NCBI GenBank assembly: GCA_012271135.1 | Contig: JAAXGZ010000067.1 | Location: 1 to 39,630, forward strand | Source: Caldilineales bacterium | Lineage (GTDB): Bacteria; Chloroflexota; Anaerolineae; Caldilineales; Caldilineaceae | Reading direction: 5' to 3' | DNA: 39,630 bases | Notes under the pieces: generated by a model | Database searches by the model: none | Told to the model about the DNA's origin: nothing | What the model saw: only the letters and a program-made list of their open reading frames with translations | In this document: positions 16,879 to 24,404 of the stretch, piece after piece | How positions within the stretch are numbered: position 1 is the first letter of the stretch | Layout: each line of letters begins with the position of its first letter | Translations under genes and position numbers: made by a program

Positions 16879-18825
16879 ATGAAGTTGTTCCATTTGCTTG
16901 TGTCTGTGTTGACCCTCAGTGTGGTTCTGTTGGCCGCCTGTGGGCCGCCGGAAGCCGCAGCTCCACCGGAAGAGGCCGAGGAACCGGCGGCGGAAATGGC
17001 GGCCCCGGAGAGTGAATATTCCCAGTCTCCCTATCTCGACGCACGGGTGGCTGCCGGTGAACTGCCACCGGTGGACGAACGCCTGCCCACCAACCCCCTG
17101 GTGGTTACGGCGGGCGTGATTTCTCAGGTGGAGGATCTGCCGGATCTGGAGATTGGCCAGTACGGCGGCGTGATGCGTTTTGCCCATCCGAGTCCGGACG
17201 TGCATGCCGATATCGCCATCATGCTTATTGAGAATGTACTGGCGGCTCCCGGTATTGGCATAACCGGGATCTACGGCAACGTTGTCGAAAGTTATGAGGT
17301 CAATGACGACAACACGGTCTTTAGTTTTAACTTGCGGGAAGGCCTGAAGTGGTCGGATGGCGAACCTGTAACCACCGCTGATGTGCGCTTTGTCTATGAG
17401 GATGTGCTTCTGAATGAAACCTACACCCCGGGGTTCCCCAACAAGTTCCGGGCGGCAGGCAGTCCCGATGGCGATCCGATGACCTTGGAGATTCTGGACG
17501 ACTATGCGTTTACGATTTCTTTCAATGAAAGCTATGGCGGATTTCTAAGGGAGTTGAGCATCAAGGGTTGGCAAGGTTACACAGATGTATTCAAACCGGC
17601 CCATCACTTAAAACCCATCCATTCCGAATACGGCGACGCTGACGAAATCCAGGCCATGATGGATGAAAAAGGCCTGGACAAACAGCAAGCGCTGTTTGCA
17701 GCCGTCGACTGCCTTGAATGGGACTTGTACACGCAGCGCTGCAGTGGGTTCCCGGCGATGTGGCCCTGGATTAATGTAACCGACAATGATAGCTTCATGA
17801 GGTTTGTCCGCAACCCGTATTACTTCAAGGTTGACGCGGCCGGCAATCAGTTGCCCTACATCGACGAGGTTGTATCTGCCTTGGCGGCGGACACCGATGC
17901 AGTCAACCTGAAGGCATTCGCCGACGAAGTGGATTTGTTGCGGGAAGACACGGCGTTGCTGAAACTGCCCCTATACCAGGAAGCCAAAGACAAGGGTTAC
18001 ATCAACTTCGCCATCCTGGACAACCATGTCGATCCCACATCCCTCTGGCTGAACTATACATACGATGATCCGGTATGGCGGGAAGTGGTCAACAACGTAG
18101 AGTTTCGCCGGGCACTTAATCTGGCGATCAACCGGCCGGAGCTTATTGAGACTGTCTACTATGGATTTGGGTCTTTGCCTGAAACGGTGCCAAGCGAACA
18201 TGACCTGGCCCAGGCCCAAGAAATTTTGGATTCGATCGGTATGGACCAGCGGGACAGCGACGGTTGGCGGCTGGGCCCCGATGGCAATACCTTTGTATTG
18301 CACTTTGAGGTGGCTGACCACGCCCCGGATATGTTGCCGGTGGCGGAGCTGATGGTGGAATACTTCCAGGAAGCAGGCATCAAGACTAACCTGAAGAAGC
18401 TCGAACCGTCTTATTGGGGCGAACTTTTCGGTGCAAACGGATTGCAGGCTACCCTGCTCTGGTCGGTCCAACCCATGTGGCGGGACGACACCTGGGATGA
18501 TTACACGATCATCACTCGAGTGTCCACTGAATGGAGGAGATGGGTAAATTCCAATGGAGAGAGCGGGCTAGAACCGCCAGCATCGGTCCAGCGCCTGGTA
18601 GAAATACACCAGGAACGGATAGCCGCCATTCCTGCCTCGGAGGAAGACCTGGCTCTCGCTGAGGAAATTTACCAGATTCATTATGACAATTTGTGGGTTT
18701 TACCTATTGCTGAAAAGGTGGGGTACGTGCTGGTGACGGATGCGGCGATGCGCAATGTGCCGATCGCAGGCCAGGCCATTGCCGGCAACAACAGTGGCGA
18801 GCAAATGTTCTACGCCAGCGAGTAA
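16879..18825 (+). CDS. Orphan ABC substrate-binding lipoprotein (SBP family 5)
   Basis: A 648-aa peptide/nickel-family solute-binding protein. The signal peptide ends in lipobox L-L-A-A-C (acylation at about Cys21), followed by an acidic Pro/Glu linker. The mature N-terminus repeats the pattern of the 5302 protein: S-Q-S-P, then L-P-P-V-D-E-R-L-P and N-P-L-V-V-T. Family motifs include F-N-L-R-E-G-L-K-W-S-D-G-E-P and V-E-F-R-R-A-L-N-L-A-I-N-R-P. A GGAGG ribosome-binding site precedes the ATG. No permease or ATPase is adjacent, so it may borrow the transporter at 7452-12052 or one elsewhere. Its DNA is less GC-rich than its neighbours (17641-17700 is 50% GC, against 70% at 6001-6060 in the other binding protein), suggesting separate acquisition. 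Confidence 0.92.
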   Translation: MKLFHLLVSVLTLSVVLLAACGPPEAAAPPEEAEEPAAEMAAPESEYSQSPYLDARVAAGELPPVDERLPTNPLVVTAGVISQVEDLPDLEIGQYGGVMRFAHPSPDVHADIAIMLIENVLAAPGIGITGIYGNVVESYEVNDDNTVFSFNLREGLKWSDGEPVTTADVRFVYEDVLLNETYTPGFPNKFRAAGSPDGDPMTLEILDDYAFTISFNESYGGFLRELSIKGWQGYTDVFKPAHHLKPIHSEYGDADEIQAMMDEKGLDKQQALFAAVDCLEWDLYTQRCSGFPAMWPWINVTDNDSFMRFVRNPYYFKVDAAGNQLPYIDEVVSALAADTDAVNLKAFADEVDLLREDTALLKLPLYQEAKDKGYINFAILDNHVDPTSLWLNYTYDDPVWREVVNNVEFRRALNLAINRPELIETVYYGFGSLPETVPSEHDLAQAQEILDSIGMDQRDSDGWRLGPDGNTFVLHFEVADHAPDMLPVAELMVEYFQEAGIKTNLKKLEPSYWGELFGANGLQATLLWSVQPMWRDDTWDDYTIITRVSTEWRRWVNSNGESGLEPPASVQRLVEIHQERIAAIPASEEDLALAEEIYQIHYDNLWVLPIAEKVGYVLVTDAAMRNVPIAGQAIAGNNSGEQMFYASE

Positions 18826-18849
18826 ACTTGCGGACAAGAGGTTTTGGTA

Positions 18850-18887
18850 GGAAGGGAGCTGTTCCGCGACAGGAACAGCTCTCTTCC
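18850..18887 (+). promoter_or_regulatory. Strong hairpin after the orphan binding-protein gene
   Basis: A 16-bp stem has arms at 18850-18865 and 18872-18887 (left arm GGAAGGGAGCTGTTCC), one G-U pair and a 6-nt loop. It lies 24 nt after the binding-protein stop and 53 nt before the dioxygenase start. No clear U-tract follows. Like the stem at 7334-7375 it may stabilise the upstream message or attenuate readthrough. Confidence 0.65.
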
Positions 18888-18940
18888 ACGTTTGGCCGTT
18901 GCTGAAGGTGCAGGATGCCCCTGGTGGACAAGGAGATGCC

Positions 18941-19771
18941 ATGAATACGGAAATTACACAAGCCCAGATTGACGCCTACCAAACCCACGGTTTCGTCGTG
19001 ATCGATGAATTCCTCACGCCCGAGGAACTGGAGACTTGGCGCGACGCCGTGGACCAGGCCGTGCGCGGGCGCAAGGACCGGAAGCTGGTCGTCGAAGGCA
19101 CCGTGGACGACGATCGCTGGAAGGATGACGGCTCCTTCTATGACTACATCTTTGTCCAGCGCCTCAATTTGTGGAAGGACAATCCGGCGGTCAAGGACCT
19201 CATCCTGGATCCCCGCATTGGCCGGATGGCCACCGAACTGGCCCAGACGGACGGCATGCGCGTGTGGCACGACCAGGCCCTGATCAAGCAGCCCTGGGCC
19301 AATGCCACGGCCTGGCATCACGACAATCCGAAGTGGTCCTTCTATTCCCCGGATGCGATCAGCATCTGGATCGCGCTGGACGACGCCACCTCCCACAACG
19401 GGTGCCTCTACTTTCTGGCCGGTTCCCACAAGCAGACCACCTACGTCAACGTGCCGATCGCCGAGAACATGTCGGACCTCTTTCGGGAGTATCCCGATTT
19501 TGTGGACATGGAATCCATCGCCGCACCCATGAAGGCGGGTTCCTGCTCCTTCCACAATGGCTTGCTGGCCCACGGGGCCGGCGCCAACATGACCTCCGGC
19601 TGGCGCCGCGCCATGACCTGTGCCTTCATGCCCCATGGCAGCACCTTCAACGGGATTCAGAATGTCCTGAGCGACGAACAGTTCGCCTCGTATGCGATCG
19701 GGGACGAACTGAACGACGACCACCAGAACCCGGTGGTCTACCACCGGAACGAATCCCTGATTACCGTGTAG
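18941..19771 (+). CDS. Phytanoyl-CoA dioxygenase (PhyH) family oxygenase
   Basis: A 276-aa Fe(II)/2-oxoglutarate-dependent dioxygenase of the PhyH family, a cytoplasmic hydroxylase. The iron-binding facial triad is visible: His126 and Asp128 in A-W-H-H-D-N-P, and His211 in L-L-A-H-G-A-G-A-N. The 2-oxoglutarate-binding arginine is in S-G-W-R222-R223-A. The start at 18941 is preferred over an in-frame ATG 14 codons upstream because AAGGAG (18930-18935) is correctly spaced before it. It follows the orphan binding protein and hairpin and may be co-transcribed. Substrates of environmental PhyH paralogues are mostly unknown and phytanoyl-CoA is unlikely to be the real one. Confidence 0.92.
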   Translation: MNTEITQAQIDAYQTHGFVVIDEFLTPEELETWRDAVDQAVRGRKDRKLVVEGTVDDDRWKDDGSFYDYIFVQRLNLWKDNPAVKDLILDPRIGRMATELAQTDGMRVWHDQALIKQPWANATAWHHDNPKWSFYSPDAISIWIALDDATSHNGCLYFLAGSHKQTTYVNVPIAENMSDLFREYPDFVDMESIAAPMKAGSCSFHNGLLAHGAGANMTSGWRRAMTCAFMPHGSTFNGIQNVLSDEQFASYAIGDELNDDHQNPVVYHRNESLITV

Positions 19772-19967
19772 CAGGCTGCTGAATCATGGATTCGGCCCGC
19801 TGCCGACGGTTTTGTTGGTGTGCGGACGCGGCAAGGTGGTGGTGCCAGTAGGCCTTCCGCATCCGGTACCGGCAGAAGACACAGGCTGCCGACAGCGAAC
19901 CGGCGCGCGGGATCGCCCCGATCAGAAGACGCTGCTTCGGGTTCGGAGCAGCGTCCGCGAGTGTCAT
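19761..19967 (-). CDS. Possible small coupled ORF after Uma2
   Basis: A 68-codon frame begins M-T-L-A-D-A-A-P-N-P-K-Q-R-L-L and ends M-I-Q-Q-P-A-T-R. It overlaps the Uma2 stop by ATGA, the arrangement used elsewhere in this window for coupled genes, and contains a C-x2-C pair in V-F-C-R-Y-R-M-R-K only if the single Cys-rich stretch is read loosely. Its 3' end overlaps the convergent dioxygenase gene by 11 bp. No family is recognised and composition gives only mild support. It may be a spurious frame in the 192-bp spacer. Confidence 0.3.
   Translation of the reverse strand: MTLADAAPNPKQRLLIGAIPRAGSLSAACVFCRYRMRKAYWHHHLAASAHQQNRRQRAESMIQQPATR
19778..19808 (+). terminator. Weak terminator-like stem after the dioxygenase gene
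   Basis: An 8-bp stem (arms 19778-19785 and 19789-19796, one G-U pair, 3-nt loop) lies 7 nt after the dioxygenase stop. A short T-rich stretch (GGTTTTGTTGG) begins about 12 nt further on. The T-run is not adjacent to the stem, so termination is only possible, not clear. Confidence 0.25.
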
Positions 19968-21157
19968 TCCCCTGTCTGATCCTCGTTTGGAATCCGCAAC
20001 AGGGACCGCCATTCAGCCGGTGATTGCCGAACGGCCAGGATGCGGTCGACCGCATCCGCGGGAGGGCCGTCCCGGCGCCAAGCTTCCTCGATCCGATCCC
20101 GGTCCGCCGGAGCCACTCGGTCGGGCAGGAGCTTGTGCAGCGGGTCAACGGCTACTTCCAGCCGGATTGCCCGAAGTTCCCGATTGTGCCGTTCCCGCTC
20201 GGCTTCCCGCTCCCGGTTGTACCGTTCCCGCTCGTATTCCGCGTCGGCCGCCTGATCGCGCCAGCGGCCTTGTCCTGCATCCCACCATTGGAAGCGCGGC
20301 GGGCACCCCGTATCCGGCTGCCACAGGCGCACATGCGTGTCGCACACAGTGCTGAAGTAGGCCGGCGCGTCCTCGTCCTGCCGGTAGTGGCCATCTGGTT
20401 GCAGACGGAAGAACTGAAGTTCCGCGGGGACATCAGGTTCGGGTTCACCGCCGGGATCGCAGGTCAGATACTCGGCAATGCCCAGGTCGGCATACAGGTG
20501 CAACTTCCCCCTCACATCCTTGGTTCTGGTGATGGGGGATAGGATCTCCAACACCAGTTCCGGGATCGGGTGGCCCCGGTCGAGCCGCATCGTGCGCCCT
20601 TCCCTGTTCCGCTCCGCGTCTTCCAGCAGCAGCAGCTCCCGCGGCAGCACCACCAAATCCGGTTCCACCTGCGAAACCGGATGCCCCTTCTCGGTGTACA
20701 TGCCGGCACGGCCCCCGAAGTCCGAATCGAAGTGGACCTCCGCTTCCCGCTCCACGCGGTTGCCAAGCATGGCGCGGAGCACGAAGTTCATGGCCAGGAG
20801 GAGAGGTGCGTGTCTGTAGGGCTGGAGGCTCACAAAGCCGTCTTCGTCCAAAATCCAATGGCGGATGTCCGTGCTCAGATGGGGGTCGGTAGTCCGGTCC
20901 CACCAGTACTCGTGGCCCTCGTCGTAGGTGTACGCGGGATCGAAGTACGCCAACTGCGCCAGCTCAGCCCGCCAGGCCTCGGGATGGGCCAGCCGCCAGG
21001 CAATCCGCTTGGCCCAAGCCGCGCGCGCCGTGACGGCATCGGTGTCGCCGTGCCGCGGTGCCACCTGCCAGTCCCAGGCCGGATCCGGGCGCGCAGGCGC
21101 GCGCTCGTCGGCCGCGGACCGGATTGACTTCCGCAGTCCCACCGCATTCATCTCCAT
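19964..21157 (-). CDS. Uma2-family (DUF820) restriction-endonuclease-fold protein
   Basis: A 397-aa protein of the Uma2 family, which adopts the PD-(D/E)xK nuclease fold but whose cellular role is unsettled. Core elements are seen in order: V-E-P-D-L-V-V-L-P with the acidic residue, E-L-V-L-E-I-L-S-P with the glutamate, and D-V-R-G-K-L-H-L-Y-A-D-L-G-I-A-E-Y with the lysine. The C-terminus has a charged, probably coiled segment rich in E-R-E-R-x-N-R-E repeats. It is longer than most Uma2 proteins (about 190-250 aa), with an extra N-terminal domain rich in Trp and Tyr. Two nearby ATGs (21157, 21151) are plausible starts; an upstream in-frame ATG at 21250 is less likely. A Uma2 paralogue lies at 37694. 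Confidence 0.88.
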   Translation of the reverse strand: MEMNAVGLRKSIRSAADERAPARPDPAWDWQVAPRHGDTDAVTARAAWAKRIAWRLAHPEAWRAELAQLAYFDPAYTYDEGHEYWWDRTTDPHLSTDIRHWILDEDGFVSLQPYRHAPLLLAMNFVLRAMLGNRVEREAEVHFDSDFGGRAGMYTEKGHPVSQVEPDLVVLPRELLLLEDAERNREGRTMRLDRGHPIPELVLEILSPITRTKDVRGKLHLYADLGIAEYLTCDPGGEPEPDVPAELQFFRLQPDGHYRQDEDAPAYFSTVCDTHVRLWQPDTGCPPRFQWWDAGQGRWRDQAADAEYERERYNREREAERERHNRELRAIRLEVAVDPLHKLLPDRVAPADRDRIEEAWRRDGPPADAVDRILAVRQSPAEWRSLLRIPNEDQTGE

Positions 21158-21399
21158 GTCTCCCGTGCCCGGTCGCTCCGAACCGTCCCATTCTATCCGG
21201 GCTCGGCCGTCGGCCCGGAGCAGGCGCCTTGCTTCACCAGGCAGTACCAAGCTCTTCTCTCACAAACGTTCGGAGCCGGCAGAGCCCGGAGAATGGACAG
21301 CAGGAATTGCCAAAGCCCTGCCATGGCACGTGATTGGACCTGAACAGTCCACATCCAAGGTTCCCCGGTGCAGCCTCCCATCGGAATACGACGGTCTGC

Positions 21400-22599
21400 C
21401 TATGTTTTTGGCCGGCTCGACAACCGGTGAACATAGGGAACCGTGGCCGCTATCAGGCAGGCAATGCCCAGGCACGCGAGACCCAGACCCCAATTGAGGT
21501 GATAAATGTGGGGGGAGAAGGAATCCGACGCGCGGATAAGCCACAGGGACAGAAACTGACCCATGAACACAAATGTGTTGAATACACCCAGGACACGGCT
21601 CCGCCAAAGGTCGGGAGTCAACCCGCTCAGCCAAGCCGCTCCGTTGGGAACGGGGAGGCCCATGCCAATCCCCAGAACCAGGTTGCCCAACACCACATGC
21701 CAGAGTTCCCTGGCCACCGCCACGATCAGGAATCCCGCCGCAAACAACAGAAAGGTAAGTGCGAAGACAGCGTAGGGCGCCAGGTAGCGGCCGATTCTGC
21801 GCAAATTCCAGCTGGCGACGGCCGATGACGCCGCAGCCATCATGATGGTCAGCGACACAACCCTTGGATCGTCAAGCCCCAGCTCCTGCATTCGATAGGG
21901 ATGCACCGTGACCAGCGAGTAGATGAAGATCATGGTCAGGCAGCCCAATCCCCAAGCCAGGAGCAGGACCGGCATCGCCGGCCCGCGCAGCCACACGGCA
22001 AACCCTTTTCCGGCACCCTCAATCGTTGACACCTGCGCGGGCGGCTCTGTTCGCAGGTTGACCACCAGGAACGGCACCAGCACGACCGGCCACAGGTAGA
22101 TTAGGAAGGATAGCTGCCAATGCATGGCGGCCAGTTGTCCGCCCAGAAACAGATATGCCAGCCCCGCCACGTTGGTGAAGGCGGACTGCTTGCCCAGCAG
22201 GCTTTGGCGCCTGGCCTCTTCCGGCAGGGCCCCCAAGAGCGAAGCGGAACTGGTGGCGGTCCCGGCAATGCTGCAACCCAGTACGAACCGTTCCATCAAC
22301 ATCAGCGGGTACTGAGTGGTCCAGTAGCCGCTGACACCGCTGAGGACCAACAACACCACGGAGCCAAGGAGGGTGTGCCACCGCCCGAAACGGTCTGCCA
22401 GCCAGCCGGCCACGGGCGCGGCAACCACAAGACCCACAGACGGCATGACCAGGAACAGATTGGCCGCGTTCGCACCGGCGACACCGCCGCCAAGATAGTC
22501 CGCGAGCTCCAGCAGGGAAGGCGCCACGATGGCGCCGGGTGCGACGGTCAACATGCCGGCGCCCAAGAGTAAGCCCGTGGCGACCAGATCGCGTCTCAT
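21400..22599 (-). CDS. Major facilitator superfamily transporter
   Basis: A 399-aa MFS transporter with about 12 hydrophobic segments in two halves. The inter-helix motif A appears as G-W-L-A-D-R-F-G-R-W between helices 2 and 3. The R-F-V-L-G-C-S-I-A-G segment fits helix 4, and a polar linker (L-R-T-E-P-P-A-Q-V-S-T-I-E-G) separates the halves. Features look like drug/H+ antiporters of the 12-helix type, but the substrate is unknown. Its ATG overlaps the stop of a preceding minus-strand frame (ATGA), which reads H-E-F-R-V-Y-Q-V-L-T-D-G and may be the surviving tail of the broken glycosyltransferase gene upstream. That suggests a former GT4-MFS operon. Confidence 0.92.
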   Translation of the reverse strand: MRRDLVATGLLLGAGMLTVAPGAIVAPSLLELADYLGGGVAGANAANLFLVMPSVGLVVAAPVAGWLADRFGRWHTLLGSVVLLVLSGVSGYWTTQYPLMLMERFVLGCSIAGTATSSASLLGALPEEARRQSLLGKQSAFTNVAGLAYLFLGGQLAAMHWQLSFLIYLWPVVLVPFLVVNLRTEPPAQVSTIEGAGKGFAVWLRGPAMPVLLLAWGLGCLTMIFIYSLVTVHPYRMQELGLDDPRVVSLTIMMAAASSAVASWNLRRIGRYLAPYAVFALTFLLFAAGFLIVAVARELWHVVLGNLVLGIGMGLPVPNGAAWLSGLTPDLWRSRVLGVFNTFVFMGQFLSLWLIRASDSFSPHIYHLNWGLGLACLGIACLIAATVPYVHRLSSRPKT

Positions 22600-22662
22600 G
22601 GCGTGCGCAACCGTTGGATCACGGGAACCAGGCCATCGGTCAGAACCTGATAAACCCGGAAC

Positions 22663-22880
22663 TCATGACCAGGGGTTGACGTGGCAGCATGTGCATGTCG
22701 GATCAAGAGCGTACGCAACCACCGCCACCGGCCGGCCCGCGGGGCAGGGACAGCTGCACGACGAGGGGCGATCCCATTGGGGGCCTCGAGGGGGCCCCGA
22801 AGACCCGTGAACAAGGCAGGCGAGAGCCTGTGAGGGGCCGCAAGACCTCCAGTAGCCACGGTGTCAACCCTTGGTTATAA
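22663..22880. repeat. 218-bp segment bounded by imperfect inverted repeats
   Basis: The ends are imperfect inverted repeats. The left end (22663-22680) matches the reverse complement of the right end (22863-22880) at 15 of 18 positions, with only transitions as mismatches. The shared core is ACCA(G/A)GGGTTGAC. A second shared GTGGC follows inside, after a 2-nt offset. The right end coincides with the point where glycosyltransferase similarity stops. The interior is GC-rich and non-coding by inspection. It could be a MITE-like element or a deletion scar with coincidental repeats. No clear target duplication was seen. Confidence 0.4.
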
Positions 22881-23254
22881 GCCCCAATGCAACTCTCCAG
22901 CCGGGTGTGATGGGTGTGGACCAACGGCGACCCCAGCTCGTCCGCCAGCCGCATGGCAACCGGTCCCAAAAGGAATGGACCATGGGCATGGACCAGGTCC
23001 GGGGCAAACCGCTTGATGCACCTGTACCGTTTGGTACCCGGGCTGATCCGGAATCCGTTGTTGACGGACTCTTGCCACGCCGCGAGGGGCAGACGCAGCA
23101 CGTTCTGGTCGCTGCCGTCCTCTTCACTGAACCGGGGAGTCAGGACCCATGTTCGATGGCCCGTCGCGTTCAGGCCGCTGGCCAAAGAATGCACCGCGGT
23201 GGCCATGCCTCCTGCATTTGGCGGATACGAGTTGATGACGTGCAACACGTTCAT
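22880..23254 (-). pseudogene. Truncated GT4 glycosyltransferase, N-terminal fragment
   Basis: From ATG 23254 the minus strand encodes a clear GT4 N-terminal domain: M-N-V-L-H-V-I-N-S-Y-P-P-N-A-G-G-M-A-T-A with the glycine-rich acceptor loop, then D-L-V-H-A-H-G-P-F-L-L-G and L-V-H-T-H-H-T-R-L-E. Similarity ends after about 125 residues, at the edge of the 218-bp inverted-repeat segment. The donor-binding C-terminal domain with E-x7-E (expected total about 370-400 aa) is missing. A 22-residue frame just before the MFS gene may be the last trace of its C-terminus. As it stands the product would be inactive. Confidence 0.75.
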
Positions 23255-23412
23255 GTTCAACGCTCTGAGCGACCGTCTGGAAACCGGACTGCAAACCGTA
23301 CGGGACCACCGCGCCTTGTTCAAACCTGTGCCTTCTTTGGGCATCGGTCCCTTCGGAAATCGGCCCGGGAAACGGACACGGTACACCACGCACCGTACGT
23401 GCTTCCGGTAGG

Positions 23413-23457
23413 AGCTTTTATACTGGGCTGGACAGGCTTGTATCCGGGAGAACAGGC
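23413..23457 (+). repeat. Imperfect direct repeat, copy 1
   Basis: This 45-bp segment matches 23892-23936 at about three quarters of positions. The core TGGGCTGGACAGGCTTGTATCC matches copy 2 at 20 of 22. It lies 19 bp upstream of the zinc-protein ATG, so it could be part of that gene's promoter or an attachment-like end. Confidence 0.6.
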
Positions 23458-23475
23458 GCACCCACAAGGCACCCT

Positions 23476-23910
23476 ATGGGACGCAGGAAGCAGCAGCCGC
23501 CCATATGCATCGAGCCTGGATGCGACAATCGGACTTCGTGGCGCACGAATTGGGACACCATGAGCCCGGAACTGGCCGCGGAGGTTGACCCGTACCATCA
23601 CCGTTGCCAGGGTTGTTACGAAAAATGGAGGACACGCAAGGAAGCCGAAGAGTGGCGCCTCTGGGAAGCGTACCGGGCAGCCTGGCAGGCGGAACTCCGA
23701 GACGCCCTCCGGTCCGGCAAGGCCAAGCCCACACGAGCGCGCAAGGCATGGACCTGTGAACTGTGCCGCGGGAAGATCAATCCCGGCGAGACCTACCAGC
23801 GAGCGTCCGTCTACATGGGAGGGTCCTACCCTGAGCGCTATCCTGTTTGCACCACCTGCCGGCCGGCTGAACAGGGACAATCAACGAAAGAAGCTCAAAT
23901 AGTGGGCTAG
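23476..23910 (+). CDS. Small zinc-binding protein, unknown function
   Basis: A 144-aa basic protein with two probable zinc sites. The first has Cys11 and Cys16 (C-I-E-P-G-C) paired with Cys44 and Cys47 (C-Q-G-C). The second has Cys94 and Cys97 (C-E-L-C-R-G-K-I-N-P-G-E) paired with Cys125 and Cys128 (C-T-T-C). The second site resembles treble-clef/zinc-ribbon domains found in phage and accessory proteins. A Glu/Arg/Trp-rich helical segment (residues 50-80) links them. No enzymatic motif is seen. The gene is bracketed by two 45-bp direct repeats, the second containing its stop codon, and sits next to broken genes, so it is probably part of a small mobile or integrated unit. The spacing of cysteines supports real coding. 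Confidence 0.65.
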   Translation: MGRRKQQPPICIEPGCDNRTSWRTNWDTMSPELAAEVDPYHHRCQGCYEKWRTRKEAEEWRLWEAYRAAWQAELRDALRSGKAKPTRARKAWTCELCRGKINPGETYQRASVYMGGSYPERYPVCTTCRPAEQGQSTKEAQIVG

Positions 23911-23936
23911 ACAGGCCTGTATCCAAGGAAACCGGC
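23892..23936 (+). repeat. Imperfect direct repeat, copy 2
   Basis: Partner of 23413-23457, 479 bp downstream in the same orientation. It overlaps the last codons and TAG stop of the zinc-protein gene. Its core contains the perfect palindrome ACAGGCCTGT, which is nearly conserved in copy 1 (ACAGGCTTGT). That is consistent with a protein-binding or recombination site. Confidence 0.6.
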
Positions 23937-24404
23937 ACGTGTGGCCATGTGTCAGTGGGGGACACCAGGATCATCCCCCGGCCCGAGGAACGGGGGTTGC
24001 TGCACAGCGAGGAGTTTTCTCGCGGCAGACCCTGGGACCGTGAACATGATGTATCCCCTGGCTGCTCAGGTACACAAGTCCCTTCCCCCAGATACAGAGT
24101 GGGAGCACGCTGCCACTCACCGATGTCAACAGCCGGCCGCCTCGTGGCTCCCACCGGCAGATGATTGGGGCGGACACCGGTTCGGACGCCGCAGGCGGGA
24201 GGTTGTCCGCATCAGCGGTACCGGGTCTGCCGGTCGTGTCAGGCGCATACAATCCCGATGGATTGTTGTTACCCAGACCGGATTCGACTTAAGATACCAG
24301 GTCGGCGCGGCCGGGCTCGCGGCAATCTTCCATCCCGGTGCCCTGTGCGGCACCGCCCCGCCCGTTACAACCTACCCTCCTGCATCACCCCTCGGTGTTC
24401 TGCC
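23937..24404. other. Non-coding spacer before the chaperonin gene
   Basis: No convincing gene is seen in this 468-bp stretch. The plus frame that runs through it into the chaperonin gene has no start with a ribosome-binding site and no family similarity before 24405. It holds short inverted repeats (for example GAGTGG/CCACTC near 24100-24121). There is no CIRCE element of the TTAGCACTC-N9-GAGTGCTAA kind that controls many groEL genes. A candidate promoter is listed separately. Confidence 0.5.
24266..24295 (+). promoter_or_regulatory. Candidate promoter upstream of the chaperonin-like gene
   Basis: TTGTTA (24266-24271) and TAAGAT (24290-24295) each match the sigma-70 hexamers at 4 of 6 positions, with an 18-bp spacer. 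A start near 24302 would leave a leader of about 100 nt before the ATG at 24405. This is the best promoter-like pair in the spacer but it is not strong. Confidence 0.35.

Noticed and set aside
22689-22880. 63-codon plus-strand frame inside the 218-bp segment
   Set aside because: It is Arg/Pro/Gly-rich with no ribosome-binding site or family, and it ends exactly in the inverted repeat. It is more likely non-coding.
1-23890. The 10-mer TCAACGAAAG occurs at both 1-10 and 23881-23890
   Set aside because: Similarity does not extend beyond the 10-mer on either side, and it fits no repeat boundary, so chance is the simplest reading.
24000-24404. Search for a CIRCE heat-shock operator before the chaperonin-like gene
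   Set aside because: No TTAGCACTC-N9-GAGTGCTAA-like sequence is present; the GAGTGG/CCACTC pair near 24100 has the wrong sequence and spacing.
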